This document shows, piece after piece, positions 24,189 to 32,057 of a stretch of DNA of 52,746 nucleotides; the stretch's first letter is position 1, and each line of letters opens with the position of its first letter. A model generated the notes under the pieces. That model saw only the letters and a list, made by a program, of their open reading frames with translations, was not told the origin of the DNA and ran no database searches. The translations under genes and the position numbers were made by a program. The DNA comes from Clostridiaceae bacterium (lineage in GTDB: Bacteria > Bacillota > Clostridia > Acetivibrionales > DUMB01): assembly GCA_012840085.1 (NCBI GenBank), contig DUMB01000061.1:1-52746 (forward strand), read 5' to 3'.

Positions 24189-25535
24189 TCATCTTATTCT
24201 TCTGCATTCCAGATAATATCTTTTTTCGTTGGCTTCTCCCATTGAGAAAGTCTTGCGGGGGAGAGCACCTTCCATTTTTACTGTTTTAAATAGGTCGTGT
24301 TTGTTCATGGACGGCAGAAAGAAACCTATATTGTTTTCCATGCGGCCAAGACGCATGACTACATCTTCACCATGGATATAGTCCACCTTGACACCGGCAT
24401 ATCTTGACGTCAGTGAATCAAGAAAAGATTGAAGAGTACCCACTTCCAGGTTATGTACAGGATTTTTTACCAATACTGCACCATACGTGTTTGATGTGAC
24501 AAATGGTATTACATGGGTGCCAGGGCTGCTTTTCATGCTTTTAAGATTGTCTTCCATGGAGCTTGTGTCCGTGAATTCAATTATTTCAAGCTTTGAGCCA
24601 TCAGACAATTCCTCAAAATACTCCTGCATATAAGACATAAGTATACTGTAGTCTATACCGAAAACAACCCGGTGAATAGGCTCAAATACAATACCCTCAT
24701 CATGTACGTTGCACACCTCTACAAGCGCGAATCTGGCAGGATGACAAGCTATTTCATCTAAAGTCAGAGTAGATTTAATGTTTTCCCAATGAGCCTTTGC
24801 AGATGCGAGAGAATGATTCCCGTCACCAACAGCAAAAAGGAGGACGTCATCATTGCCTTTGGAATAAGCAAGCTGCTCAAAAGCTTCAAGTATGGAAATA
24901 ATTGTGTCATCATCGTTTATTCTGTAGCCTCTTATATGACCCCCATTCAGCATCAGATCAAAGTCATATATTTTATCAAGACGTTCCTTCTTGTCAGCCA
25001 AAGGTTCAATAACTGTTTTGTTGCAATCATCTATCAGCAACATAATATGTGGTAATTCTATAGAGGCGTTTTCCCTGATTTTTACTCTCGGGGGAATACG
25101 TTCAAGCACTGTGCCTTCCGTTGCCCTTATAAGCGATTTTGAGCCCTTGTGATAGTCATATTTCTCCAGGTCTACTGCAAGAATCAGGCCTTTTCTTACG
25201 TTGGTGCATGAAGTTTCTCTTTCAAGGTATATAAAACATTGCCCCTGTGAATCCAAAATGTGGCTTTCCAGATATTCTTTCATTTTATTATTTATAGTCT
25301 TTATCCTGCTTTCCTGATCTTCTTCTTCAAGAAATATTTCTGGATAGATTAGCCGAAGTGTGGAAGGATTGTCTCCTACAATTCGTTCTACTTCATTCCA
25401 GTAATTAAGTTCCGAAGTATACTGATCACATGCAACAACTGACCACTTAGTCATATCTATGTCTTCTGCAGGAAGCAAAATTTCAGGTATATGAATTCCC
25501 AAATTTGCAAATCTGTTTATAATCGTATTGTCCAT
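24189..25535 (-). CDS. DUF1015 family protein
   Basis: The 448-residue soluble protein has the family pattern: WSVVACDQYTSELNYWNEVE near residue 31, RKGLILAVDLEKYDY near 113, ATEGTVLERIPPRVKIRENA near 138, LLFAVGDGNHSLASAKAHWE near 228 (the strongest motif), and HPARFALVEVCNVHDEGIVF. DUF1015 proteins have no firmly established function; they are often found beside serine-synthesis genes, as here, where it converges with serA. A role in serine or phosphoserine metabolism is therefore an inference. The polar, conserved GDGNHSLA motif looks catalytic or ligand-binding. ATG 25535 follows gggagaaaa. Confidence 0.85.
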   Translation of the reverse strand: MDNTIINRFANLGIHIPEILLPAEDIDMTKWSVVACDQYTSELNYWNEVERIVGDNPSTLRLIYPEIFLEEEDQESRIKTINNKMKEYLESHILDSQGQCFIYLERETSCTNVRKGLILAVDLEKYDYHKGSKSLIRATEGTVLERIPPRVKIRENASIELPHIMLLIDDCNKTVIEPLADKKERLDKIYDFDLMLNGGHIRGYRINDDDTIISILEAFEQLAYSKGNDDVLLFAVGDGNHSLASAKAHWENIKSTLTLDEIACHPARFALVEVCNVHDEGIVFEPIHRVVFGIDYSILMSYMQEYFEELSDGSKLEIIEFTDTSSMEDNLKSMKSSPGTHVIPFVTSNTYGAVLVKNPVHNLEVGTLQSFLDSLTSRYAGVKVDYIHGEDVVMRLGRMENNIGFFLPSMNKHDLFKTVKMEGALPRKTFSMGEANEKRYYLECRRIR

Positions 25536-25696
25536 TGCTTTTTCTCCCGATTTTTATTTTTTTACATAAATTTTATATGAATATGTAATTATAGTCAAAC
25601 GTCATAAAGTGAATTTTTTTACCTTAATGAAGTAATAATAATAATAATTCCAAGCGAAGTTATATTTTTATGATTTGCAGGAAAGGAAATACACAG

Positions 25697-26242
25697 TTGA
25701 ACAAATACAGTGAGGTTGTCGGACTTCCTATTATATGTATTGATGATGGCAAATTAATTGGATTAATAAGGAATATAATTATTAATCTTGAGACAAGAAC
25801 GGTAGAGGCTTTTATATATGAGAAAAGCGGTCTGGTAAACAGCCGGAAGGTATTATTTTTAAAAGATGTAATCAGACTGGGAAAAGACGCAGTTATTATT
25901 CAGAATGATAACTGCACAATCTCATGGAAGGAAGCAGGAAAAAGGCTTGCTTTAAAAAATGAAAATAATTTGACTGGATTAAGGGTGTTCTCCAGATCCG
26001 GTAAGGAAATGGGTGTTGTAAAAGACATCTTGTTTGATCCTGAAACGGGTCTGATTGAAGGGGTTGAGTTATCAGACAGCTTGTTTAATGACTTAATTAA
26101 TGGTAGAAGTATTCTGCCGCTGTTCGGGAAAGTTGAATTTGGAGAAGATATTATCCTTGTTGATAATGAAGCAGTAGAGGAAATAACAAACACAGGCGGC
26201 GGAATCAGGAATAAGTTTTTTAATGATAAAATGCTTACTTAA
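25697..26242 (+). CDS. Two-domain PRC-barrel protein
   Basis: The product of about 181 residues has two PRC-barrel-like modules: EVVGLPIICIDDGKLIGLIRNI (N-terminal) and LTGLRVFSRSGKEMGVVKDI with FDPETGLIEGVELS (about residues 93-170). These small beta-barrels occur in RNA maturation and photosynthetic proteins, and in sporulation-linked YlmC/YrrD-type proteins of Firmicutes. The closest style here is YrrD-like. TTG 25697 is preferred, with aggaaagga upstream; the ATG at 25670 has no site. It is followed by a short YtxH-like gene. Confidence 0.75.
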   Translation: MNKYSEVVGLPIICIDDGKLIGLIRNIIINLETRTVEAFIYEKSGLVNSRKVLFLKDVIRLGKDAVIIQNDNCTISWKEAGKRLALKNENNLTGLRVFSRSGKEMGVVKDILFDPETGLIEGVELSDSLFNDLINGRSILPLFGKVEFGEDIILVDNEAVEEITNTGGGIRNKFFNDKMLT

Positions 26243-26293
26243 CACAAATTGTTTGTGAAAAATATATATTGAAAAAGGAGTGTTGATTACAAT

Positions 26294-26473
26294 ATGAATA
26301 ATGGTTTCACAAAAGGATTAATCATAGGAGGCCTTATTGGAGCATCAGTCAGCATGGTAATGAGTCCCGGAGGAATGAAAAACAGAACTAGGAAAAAAAT
26401 GATGCGGACAGGAAGAGCTATGATGAGAAAATCCGGTAATTTAATTGCAGATATGATTGATGTATTCAGATAA
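26294..26473 (+). CDS. YtxH-like small membrane-associated protein
   Basis: A 59-residue peptide is encoded from ATG 26294 after aaaaaggag. It starts with a Gly-rich hydrophobic segment (GLIIGGLIGASVSMVMSPGG) followed by a basic, amphipathic tail with many Lys, Arg and Met. This is the outline of YtxH-type stress proteins. It lies between the PRC-barrel and AI-2E genes, ahead of a terminator hairpin, so it probably belongs to the PRC-barrel transcript. Confidence 0.65.
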   Translation: MNNGFTKGLIIGGLIGASVSMVMSPGGMKNRTRKKMMRTGRAMMRKSGNLIADMIDVFR

Positions 26474-26521
26474 AATCCAACTTGTTTTTAACAAAATGAA
26501 TGCGAAACTCTCAAATCCTTG

Positions 26522-26563
26522 GTAAAGACTGGGCTGATGAAGGTTCAGTCTTTACTGGTTTTT
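26522..26563 (+). terminator. Intrinsic terminator after the YtxH-like gene
   Basis: The arms taaagactg (about 26523) and cagtctttac (about 26547-26556) form a long imperfect stem followed by ggttttt. Confidence 0.75.
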
Positions 26564-26594
26564 GGGTAAACATAGAGAATCAAGGGGGAACCGG

Positions 26595-27653
26595 ATGGCC
26601 AGGAAAAGAAAAATAGTCATTTATGTATTATTATTCGTTTTAGCAGCCATTATGATTTTATTTATATATTATTACAGGAAAAAGATAGGCAAAATTATTT
26701 CACCTTTTCTCATGGCTGTTATTGTCGCATACTTGATTAATCCTGCCGTTACAAAACTGGAAAAGAGGAATATAAAAAAGAAGACGGCTGTTATATGCAT
26801 ATATGCATGTTTTGTAATGATACTGGCAGTTATAACGGTTTTTATTGCTCCGGAATTCGTAAACAGTGCAAAAGAGCTCGCAAATACCTTGCCGGAAATT
26901 GTGTCGGACTATCAAAAAATGTTTACAAGACTCACATCATCAATACAGTCCAGCGACTGGTCCTCAGATATAAAAAATATTATTTTTGCTGAAGTCGGGA
27001 ATGGTGCCACTACAATACAGATGTATGTCAGCGGGTTTTTGAAGAAGGCCATTGGCGTGCTGATAGGTACAGCATCAATATTTGTTGATCTGCTATTGGC
27101 GATGGTAATTGCATATTATTTGATAATAGATGCAAGTTTTTTCAGAAATACTGCTCTTTCCCTGATACCGGGAAAATGGAGAAATGTTTTGATTGCTACA
27201 GGAAGAGAAATCAACGGGGTTATATCTAATTTTATACAAGGCCAGCTATTGACAGCATTTATTGTAGGAGTTATTGAAACAATCGGACTGATTATACTGA
27301 ATGTAAAATATTCATTTGTACTGGGACTTATAGGCGGTATTGCAAATATTATACCTTATTTTGGCCCTTTTATAGGAGCCATACCTGCAGTGGGGGTAGC
27401 TTTGATAGATTCACCTGCGAAAGCTCTGTGGACTGTCCTGATGTTTGTGGTTGTTCAGCAGATTGATAACAACTTTATTTCACCTAAAATTATAGAGGGA
27501 AGAGTCGGCTTGCATCCTGTAACCACTATTATTGTTATTCTCGCAGGAGGACAGTTTTTTGGCATATTGGGCATGATCTTTGCAGTACCTTTTGCTGCAA
27601 TATTGAAAATCGTATTAAAAAGACTGGTCAATGCAATTGCAACAGGTGCATAA
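26595..27653 (+). CDS. AI-2E family transporter
   Basis: The 352-residue membrane protein has the family layout: two N-terminal helices (residues about 7-50), PFLMAVIVAYLINPAV, a large amphipathic region (about 85-140), then helices with the C-terminal signature GGIANIIPYFGPFIGAIPAV near residue 255 and EGRVGLHPVTTIIVILAGG near 305. Members of PF01594 include TqsA/YdiK-like exporters and Na+/H+ antiporter-like proteins in halophiles, so the family name does not fix the substrate. ATG 26595 follows caaggggga; ATG 26562 upstream overlaps the terminator and has no site. Confidence 0.85.
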   Translation: MARKRKIVIYVLLFVLAAIMILFIYYYRKKIGKIISPFLMAVIVAYLINPAVTKLEKRNIKKKTAVICIYACFVMILAVITVFIAPEFVNSAKELANTLPEIVSDYQKMFTRLTSSIQSSDWSSDIKNIIFAEVGNGATTIQMYVSGFLKKAIGVLIGTASIFVDLLLAMVIAYYLIIDASFFRNTALSLIPGKWRNVLIATGREINGVISNFIQGQLLTAFIVGVIETIGLIILNVKYSFVLGLIGGIANIIPYFGPFIGAIPAVGVALIDSPAKALWTVLMFVVVQQIDNNFISPKIIEGRVGLHPVTTIIVILAGGQFFGILGMIFAVPFAAILKIVLKRLVNAIATGA

Positions 27654-27717
27654 AGGTGCAATATATGTGTAATATACTTGCATACATAACTGACAGTTCT
27701 GCATGAGGGGATATTTC

Positions 27718-27915
27718 TTATCCAAAACACTTCATTGTGTACAGAAAACAGCTCCATTCATAATAACTGCCATGTTGACCCTGCCAAATATTTGCTGCTA
27801 AAACAGGAAGAAGGGCATAATATATAATATCTGCATGTAAATCAGTGCCATGCTGCGGCTTTTGTGAATGAACTCTGTCAAACCACAAGGAAAAGGCCAA
27901 GGAAACTGTATCCAT
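27718..27915 (-). CDS. Uncertain 65-residue ORF, possibly a gene remnant
   Basis: On the - strand an ATG-started frame encodes a peptide with an unusually protein-like composition (FDRVHSQKPQHGTDLHAD, then ALLPVLAANIWQGQHGSYY), rich in Trp, His and Tyr. It has no ribosome site and no recognised family. It may be a fragment of a lost gene. It is the only coding candidate in the 560-bp gap before the nucleoside kinase. Confidence 0.25.
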   Translation of the reverse strand: MDTVSLAFSLWFDRVHSQKPQHGTDLHADIIYYALLPVLAANIWQGQHGSYYEWSCFLYTMKCFG

Positions 27916-28213
27916 GATATAATTTTACAATGATATTGTACAAAATTATATTGTATAATAAGATAAATATAAATCAGAAAAGTTGAAAAGATCCAAAACA
28001 GAAAAGATATAAGCAGAAAAGAGGTAAAACAATAAAGACGGAAATTGAAAAAGTGTATTAAAGAGTAGTTGACAGTGTAAATCAGTCAGCAGAGTATAAA
28101 TAATTGCAGCCGGTAGAAGGCAGGAAGCAGCTGGCTGTAAGGCAAGGAACAGAAAGTATGTTGATTCAAATTAAATATGCGGAAGCAAAACAGTTATTAA
28201 TAGGGGGGAAAGT
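27916..28213. other. AT-rich leader of the nucleoside kinase gene
   Basis: About 300 bases containing a TTGACA at 28069-28074 and TATAAA at 28095-28100, but the 20-base spacing is too long for a confident promoter. A loose palindrome, attttacaat...ttgtacaaaat, occurs at about 27922-27945. No gene or known RNA was seen. Confidence 0.4.
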
Positions 28214-29890
28214 ATGCTGAAACAGGATAACAATAACTTAATAAAGGTAACTATTAAGCATAACGGGGTTGTGGAACAATATCCTGTAGGAATTTCTCTG
28301 CTAGAATTATCTAAATCTTTTGATAAAGATTTTGTTTCACAAATTGTAGCGGCAAAGGTTGATAATGATTTAAAAGAGTTAAACTACAAGCTGGATAAAG
28401 ACTGTACGGTACAATTTATTGACCTTACCAACAGTGATGGAATGAGAATTTATAGAAGAAGCTTATACTTCATCCTGGTTAAGGCTGTTTATGATCTGTT
28501 TCCTGAGAGAAAGGTTGTAATAAACCATCCTATAAGTAAGGGAATGTACTGTGAGGTCGTGGGGGACACGACTCTTACAGAGGATGAAGTTAAGAAAATT
28601 GAAACAAGGATGAGAGAAATTGTTGACGCATGTATACCTTTTGAAAGGCGTAAATTATCAATTGAAGAGGCAAAGGAAATATTTATAAAGAGCGGAAGGT
28701 TGGATAGGCTCAGTGCAGTAGAGCACAGGCAAAAGCCCTACGTTACCATATATAATTGTGGAGGGTTCGAAGATTATTTCTATGGATATATGACACCTCA
28801 TACAGGATATGTAAAAATTTTCAGCCTGGAGTATTACGCCCCGGGGTTGATTCTCAGATATCCTGAAAAAACAGACCCGAACAAAATTCCTGAATTTCAG
28901 CCGCAACAGAAACTCTTCAATATATTTTCAGAGTTTCAAAGGTGGATACGTATACTTGAAGTTGAAAACGTTGGATATCTGAATGATATGATAAAGAAGG
29001 GCTGCATCGGAGAAATAATAAAAATAAATGAGGCTCTGCATGAGAAGAAAATTGCTCAAATTGCGGATATGATAACGGGAAGTAAAGACAAAAAGCGTAT
29101 AGTACTGATATCAGGGCCATCTTCATCAGGGAAAACCACATTTGCCCACAGGCTGGCAATACAGCTTAGAGTAAACGGCAAAAGACCTGTAACTATTTCA
29201 ATGGATGATTATTTCTTAAACAGGGAAGACACTCCGAGAGATGAAGACGGAGATTACGATTTTGAAGCTCTTGAGGCTCTGGATGTTGAGTTGTTCAACA
29301 GCCAGCTTAATGACTTGGTCAATTCCCGTGAAGTGGAAATGCCCATATATAATTTTACCAAGGGCTGCAGAGAAAGTGTCGGACGAAAGCTCCGGATAGA
29401 TGATGATCAGATCCTGATTATTGAAGGAATACATGGCTTAAATGAAAAATTAACGAGCAGCATACCAAGAGAAACTAAATTTAAAATATATGTCAGTGCA
29501 CTTACATCAATGAACATAGACGACCACAACAGGATTCCTACAACTGATACCAGAATGATAAGGCGTATAGTCAGGGATCATAAATTCAGGGGAAGTAGTG
29601 CTCTTAGCACTATAAAACGCTGGCCGTCCGTACGCAGGGGAGAAAAAAAGAATATATTCCCGTTCCAGGAAGAAGCAGATATAATGTTCAATTCTGCAAT
29701 GATTTATGAACTTGGAGCATTAAAGCCTTTTGCTGAACCTCTTCTTGGGGAAATTGACAATTCCTATGAGGAATACTCCGAAGCAAAGAGATTAATAGGA
29801 TTTTTAAGCTACTTTTTACCGGTTGAACCAAATGAGATTCCTTTGAATTCAATACTGAGAGAATTTATAGGCGGAAGCAGTTTTTATTAA
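28214..29890 (+). CDS. Nucleoside kinase with TGS / ThrRS-like N-terminus (uridine kinase family)
   Basis: The 558-residue protein has an N-terminal TGS-like beta-grasp (residues 9-70), a threonyl-tRNA-synthetase editing-like domain (about 80-250) and a C-terminal P-loop kinase. The Walker A is SGPSSSGKTTFAHRL (about residues 299-313), SMDDYFLNREDTPRDEDGDY follows with the substrate-binding Asp, and LIIEGIHGLNE is the lid-preceding strand, as in uridine kinase/phosphoribulokinase relatives. Proteins of this architecture are common in Firmicutes and Thermotogae and are annotated as nucleoside kinases. The order is normal and full length. ATG 28214 follows aggggggaaa. Confidence 0.88.
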   Translation: MLKQDNNNLIKVTIKHNGVVEQYPVGISLLELSKSFDKDFVSQIVAAKVDNDLKELNYKLDKDCTVQFIDLTNSDGMRIYRRSLYFILVKAVYDLFPERKVVINHPISKGMYCEVVGDTTLTEDEVKKIETRMREIVDACIPFERRKLSIEEAKEIFIKSGRLDRLSAVEHRQKPYVTIYNCGGFEDYFYGYMTPHTGYVKIFSLEYYAPGLILRYPEKTDPNKIPEFQPQQKLFNIFSEFQRWIRILEVENVGYLNDMIKKGCIGEIIKINEALHEKKIAQIADMITGSKDKKRIVLISGPSSSGKTTFAHRLAIQLRVNGKRPVTISMDDYFLNREDTPRDEDGDYDFEALEALDVELFNSQLNDLVNSREVEMPIYNFTKGCRESVGRKLRIDDDQILIIEGIHGLNEKLTSSIPRETKFKIYVSALTSMNIDDHNRIPTTDTRMIRRIVRDHKFRGSSALSTIKRWPSVRRGEKKNIFPFQEEADIMFNSAMIYELGALKPFAEPLLGEIDNSYEEYSEAKRLIGFLSYFLPVEPNEIPLNSILREFIGGSSFY

Positions 29891-30040
29891 ACAAAAACAA
29901 TCTTTATCAGATACAAACAACTTTATTAAACAAAAGCAATTTTATTAAGCTAAACCAATTTTATTAAATAAAACCATTTTATTAAAAAAAGCAATTTTTA
30001 AACAGAAGCAGTTTTTTTAAGAATAACAATTTTTATTATA
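29891..30040. repeat. Degenerate tandem repeat, about 18-20 bp unit, about 8 copies
   Basis: Successive units of the form aaacaaaa-caattttatt follow the kinase stop codon: examples are aaacaaaagcaattttatt and aagctaaaccaattttatt. Copies are similar, not identical, with a regular spacing. The block is noncoding. Confidence 0.65.
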
Positions 30041-30049
30041 ATAAAAAGG

Positions 30050-30078
30050 AAGGGATGAGGCATAATGCTTCATCCCTC
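30050..30078 (-). terminator. Terminator of the DUF1540 gene
   Basis: The stem agggatgaggc (30051-30061) / gcttcatccct (30067-30077) is followed on the - strand by tcctttttatt. It lies 18 bases past the DUF1540 stop codon, and may also end the converging nucleoside kinase transcript. Confidence 0.75.
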
Positions 30079-30095
30079 ACCATTTTATCGCATTT

Positions 30096-30272
30096 TTATT
30101 TACTATTTTCCGGTACAAATGTAGCACAATCTGTGTCGTGTGTGCTGGAAGCATTTCTGGGCTGAACTTCTATCATTTCAGCTGCACAGTGGTCACCGTT
30201 CATATAATAATAGCAGGTATTTACAACACATTTAATACCAGTATTTGGATGATTCATCTTATTTACGCGCAT
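30096..30272 (-). CDS. DUF1540 small cysteine protein
   Basis: The 58-residue peptide starts at 30272 (ATG after aagggaggt). It carries four Cys in the DUF1540 pattern: CVVNTCYYYMNGDHCAAEMI and a final TDCATF (Cys at 15, 20, 29 and 49). The four Cys probably bind a metal ion or form disulfides. The family is widespread in clostridia and has no known function. The gene stands alone, with its own terminator. Confidence 0.85.
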   Translation of the reverse strand: MRVNKMNHPNTGIKCVVNTCYYYMNGDHCAAEMIEVQPRNASSTHDTDCATFVPENSK

Positions 30273-30390
30273 AAATTTACCTCCCTTGAGTTAAGACTTT
30301 TATTTAGGATACACTAATTAGTATCATTTAAAATTGAATTAATTATTCTGGATTAAGCAGCCATACTGAAATTTTTTCTAACATGTCCTG

Positions 30391-30441
30391 TTGTATAAAA
30401 AATAACTTTATAATATAATATTACTAAGTTAACTTATTAGT
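30391..30441 (+). promoter_or_regulatory. Candidate xylB promoter with downstream palindromic operator
   Basis: TTGTAT (30391-30396), a 17-base spacer and TATAAT (30414-30419) make a plausible sigma-A promoter. Directly after the -10 is actaagttaacttattagt (30423-30441), with inverted arms actaa / ttagt. ROK-family XylR repressors bind palindromes of this kind near the start point, so this is a candidate operator for the regulator encoded downstream of xylB. Confidence 0.5.
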
Positions 30442-30524
30442 GGTAAAAAATTCATGCGTGGCTTTATCCTGTCAATTCAAACTTCGATGTGCTGCGTACT
30501 AATTTTCGAAATGGAGGAGAGGTT

Positions 30525-32057
30525 ATGTCATTTTTGCTGGGAATCGATATTGGAACATCAGGAACAAAGACAGTGTTGTTTGATGAAAGAGGAAATACTA
30601 TTGCCAGTGCGACTGAAGAGTATCCTCTTTATCAACCCAATGTGGGATGGGCTGAACAGGACCCTGAAGATTGGTGGAATGCTACATGTGTGACTATTAA
30701 AGCAGTTCTTTCAAAAAGCGGGGTCAACCCACAGGACATCAAAGGCGTAGGTTTATCCGGGCAGATGCATGGAGCAGTTCTGCTGGACGGCGAAAACAGG
30801 GTTTTGAGAAAGGCAATAATATGGTGCGACCAAAGAAGTGCTGCCGAATGTGAAGAAATAACATCTAAAATAGGCAGGGAGAGACTTATCGAGATTACTG
30901 CCAATCCTGCCCTTACAGGATTTACCGCTTCGAAGATATTGTGGGTTAGAAACCATGAACCGAAAGTTTATGAGAAAGTCAGAAAAATATTACTGCCAAA
31001 AGATTATGTAAGATTCAGGCTCACAGGAGAATTTGCCACTGAAGTTTCTGATGCAAGCGGAATGCAGCTTATGAACATACCTGAAAGAAGTTGGAGCAGC
31101 GAAGTGCTTGAGAAATTGGAAATAGATAAGAGTTATCTTGCAGATTTGTATGAATCTCAGGAAGTAAGCGGAAAGGTCAACAGACAAGCTGCAGAGTTAA
31201 CAGGCCTTGCAGAAGGAACACCAGTTGTAGGTGGAGCAGGTGACCAAGCTGCCGGAGCTGTAGGAAACGGAATTGTAAAACCGGGTGTTATCTCGTCTAC
31301 TATCGGCACATCAGGTGTAGTTTTCGCATATTCAGAGAAGGTTAGCATTGACCCGAAGGGAAGAGTTCACACTTTCTGTCACGCAATACCTGACACATGG
31401 CACGTTATGGGAGTAACGCAGGGAGCCGGTCTATCGCTGAAATGGTTCAGGGATAATTTCTGCAATGAGGAAAAAAGAGTTGCTGAATTAATGGATATAG
31501 ACCCTTATGTACTTATGGACAAGGAAGCAGAAATAGTTGACGCTGGATGCAGCGGCCTGATTTATCTCCCATATATGATGGGTGAAAGGACACCGCATCT
31601 TGATCCAAATGCAAGGGGAGTTTTCTTTGGATTGTCTGCAAAACACGGAAAGCAGGATATGTTAAGAGCTATAATGGAAGGTGTGACTTACAGCCTGAGG
31701 GATTGCCTGGAGATCATTAAAGAAATGGGAATACCGGTGACTGAAGTCAGAGCGTCAGGTGGAGGCGGAAAGAGCAAACTCTGGAGACAGATGCAGGCTG
31801 ATGTGTTTAATAAAGATATTGCTACTATAAATTCAAGTGAGGGACCTGCACTTGGAGTTGCACTTCTTGCAGGCGTTGGAACCGGTGTTTATGATAATGT
31901 GGCTCAGGCTTGTGAAGCAGCTATAGAAGTTAAAAGCATTCAAAAAGCTGATGGCAACATGCATGAGAAATACAATAAATTCTATAAGATATACAGACAG
32001 CTGTATAATTCACTGAAACAGGACTTTAAAGATCTTGCTTCAATTGTAAATGCGTAA
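30525..32057 (+). CDS. xylB: Xylulokinase
   Basis: The 510-residue FGGY-family kinase phosphorylates D-xylulose for entry into the pentose phosphate pathway. Visible: GIDIGTSGTKTVLFDERG (N-terminal phosphate loop), GLSGQMHGAVLLD near residue 78 (the QMHG typical of xylulokinases), WCDQRSAAECEE, GAGDQAAGAVGNG near 239, and MGERTPHLDPNARGVFFGLS near 346. The C-terminal signature is GGGGKSKLWRQMQADV. The ATG at 30525 has ggaggagag upstream; starts at 30454 and 30489 lack sites. No xylA is visible nearby. It overlaps the ROK regulator gene by 8 bases, indicating one operon. Confidence 0.93.
   Translation: MSFLLGIDIGTSGTKTVLFDERGNTIASATEEYPLYQPNVGWAEQDPEDWWNATCVTIKAVLSKSGVNPQDIKGVGLSGQMHGAVLLDGENRVLRKAIIWCDQRSAAECEEITSKIGRERLIEITANPALTGFTASKILWVRNHEPKVYEKVRKILLPKDYVRFRLTGEFATEVSDASGMQLMNIPERSWSSEVLEKLEIDKSYLADLYESQEVSGKVNRQAAELTGLAEGTPVVGGAGDQAAGAVGNGIVKPGVISSTIGTSGVVFAYSEKVSIDPKGRVHTFCHAIPDTWHVMGVTQGAGLSLKWFRDNFCNEEKRVAELMDIDPYVLMDKEAEIVDAGCSGLIYLPYMMGERTPHLDPNARGVFFGLSAKHGKQDMLRAIMEGVTYSLRDCLEIIKEMGIPVTEVRASGGGGKSKLWRQMQADVFNKDIATINSSEGPALGVALLAGVGTGVYDNVAQACEAAIEVKSIQKADGNMHEKYNKFYKIYRQLYNSLKQDFKDLASIVNA

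Noticed and set aside
28069..28100. A promoter for the nucleoside kinase (TTGACA ... TATAAA)
   Set aside because: The spacing is 20 bases, outside the usual 16-18, so I did not list it as a promoter feature.
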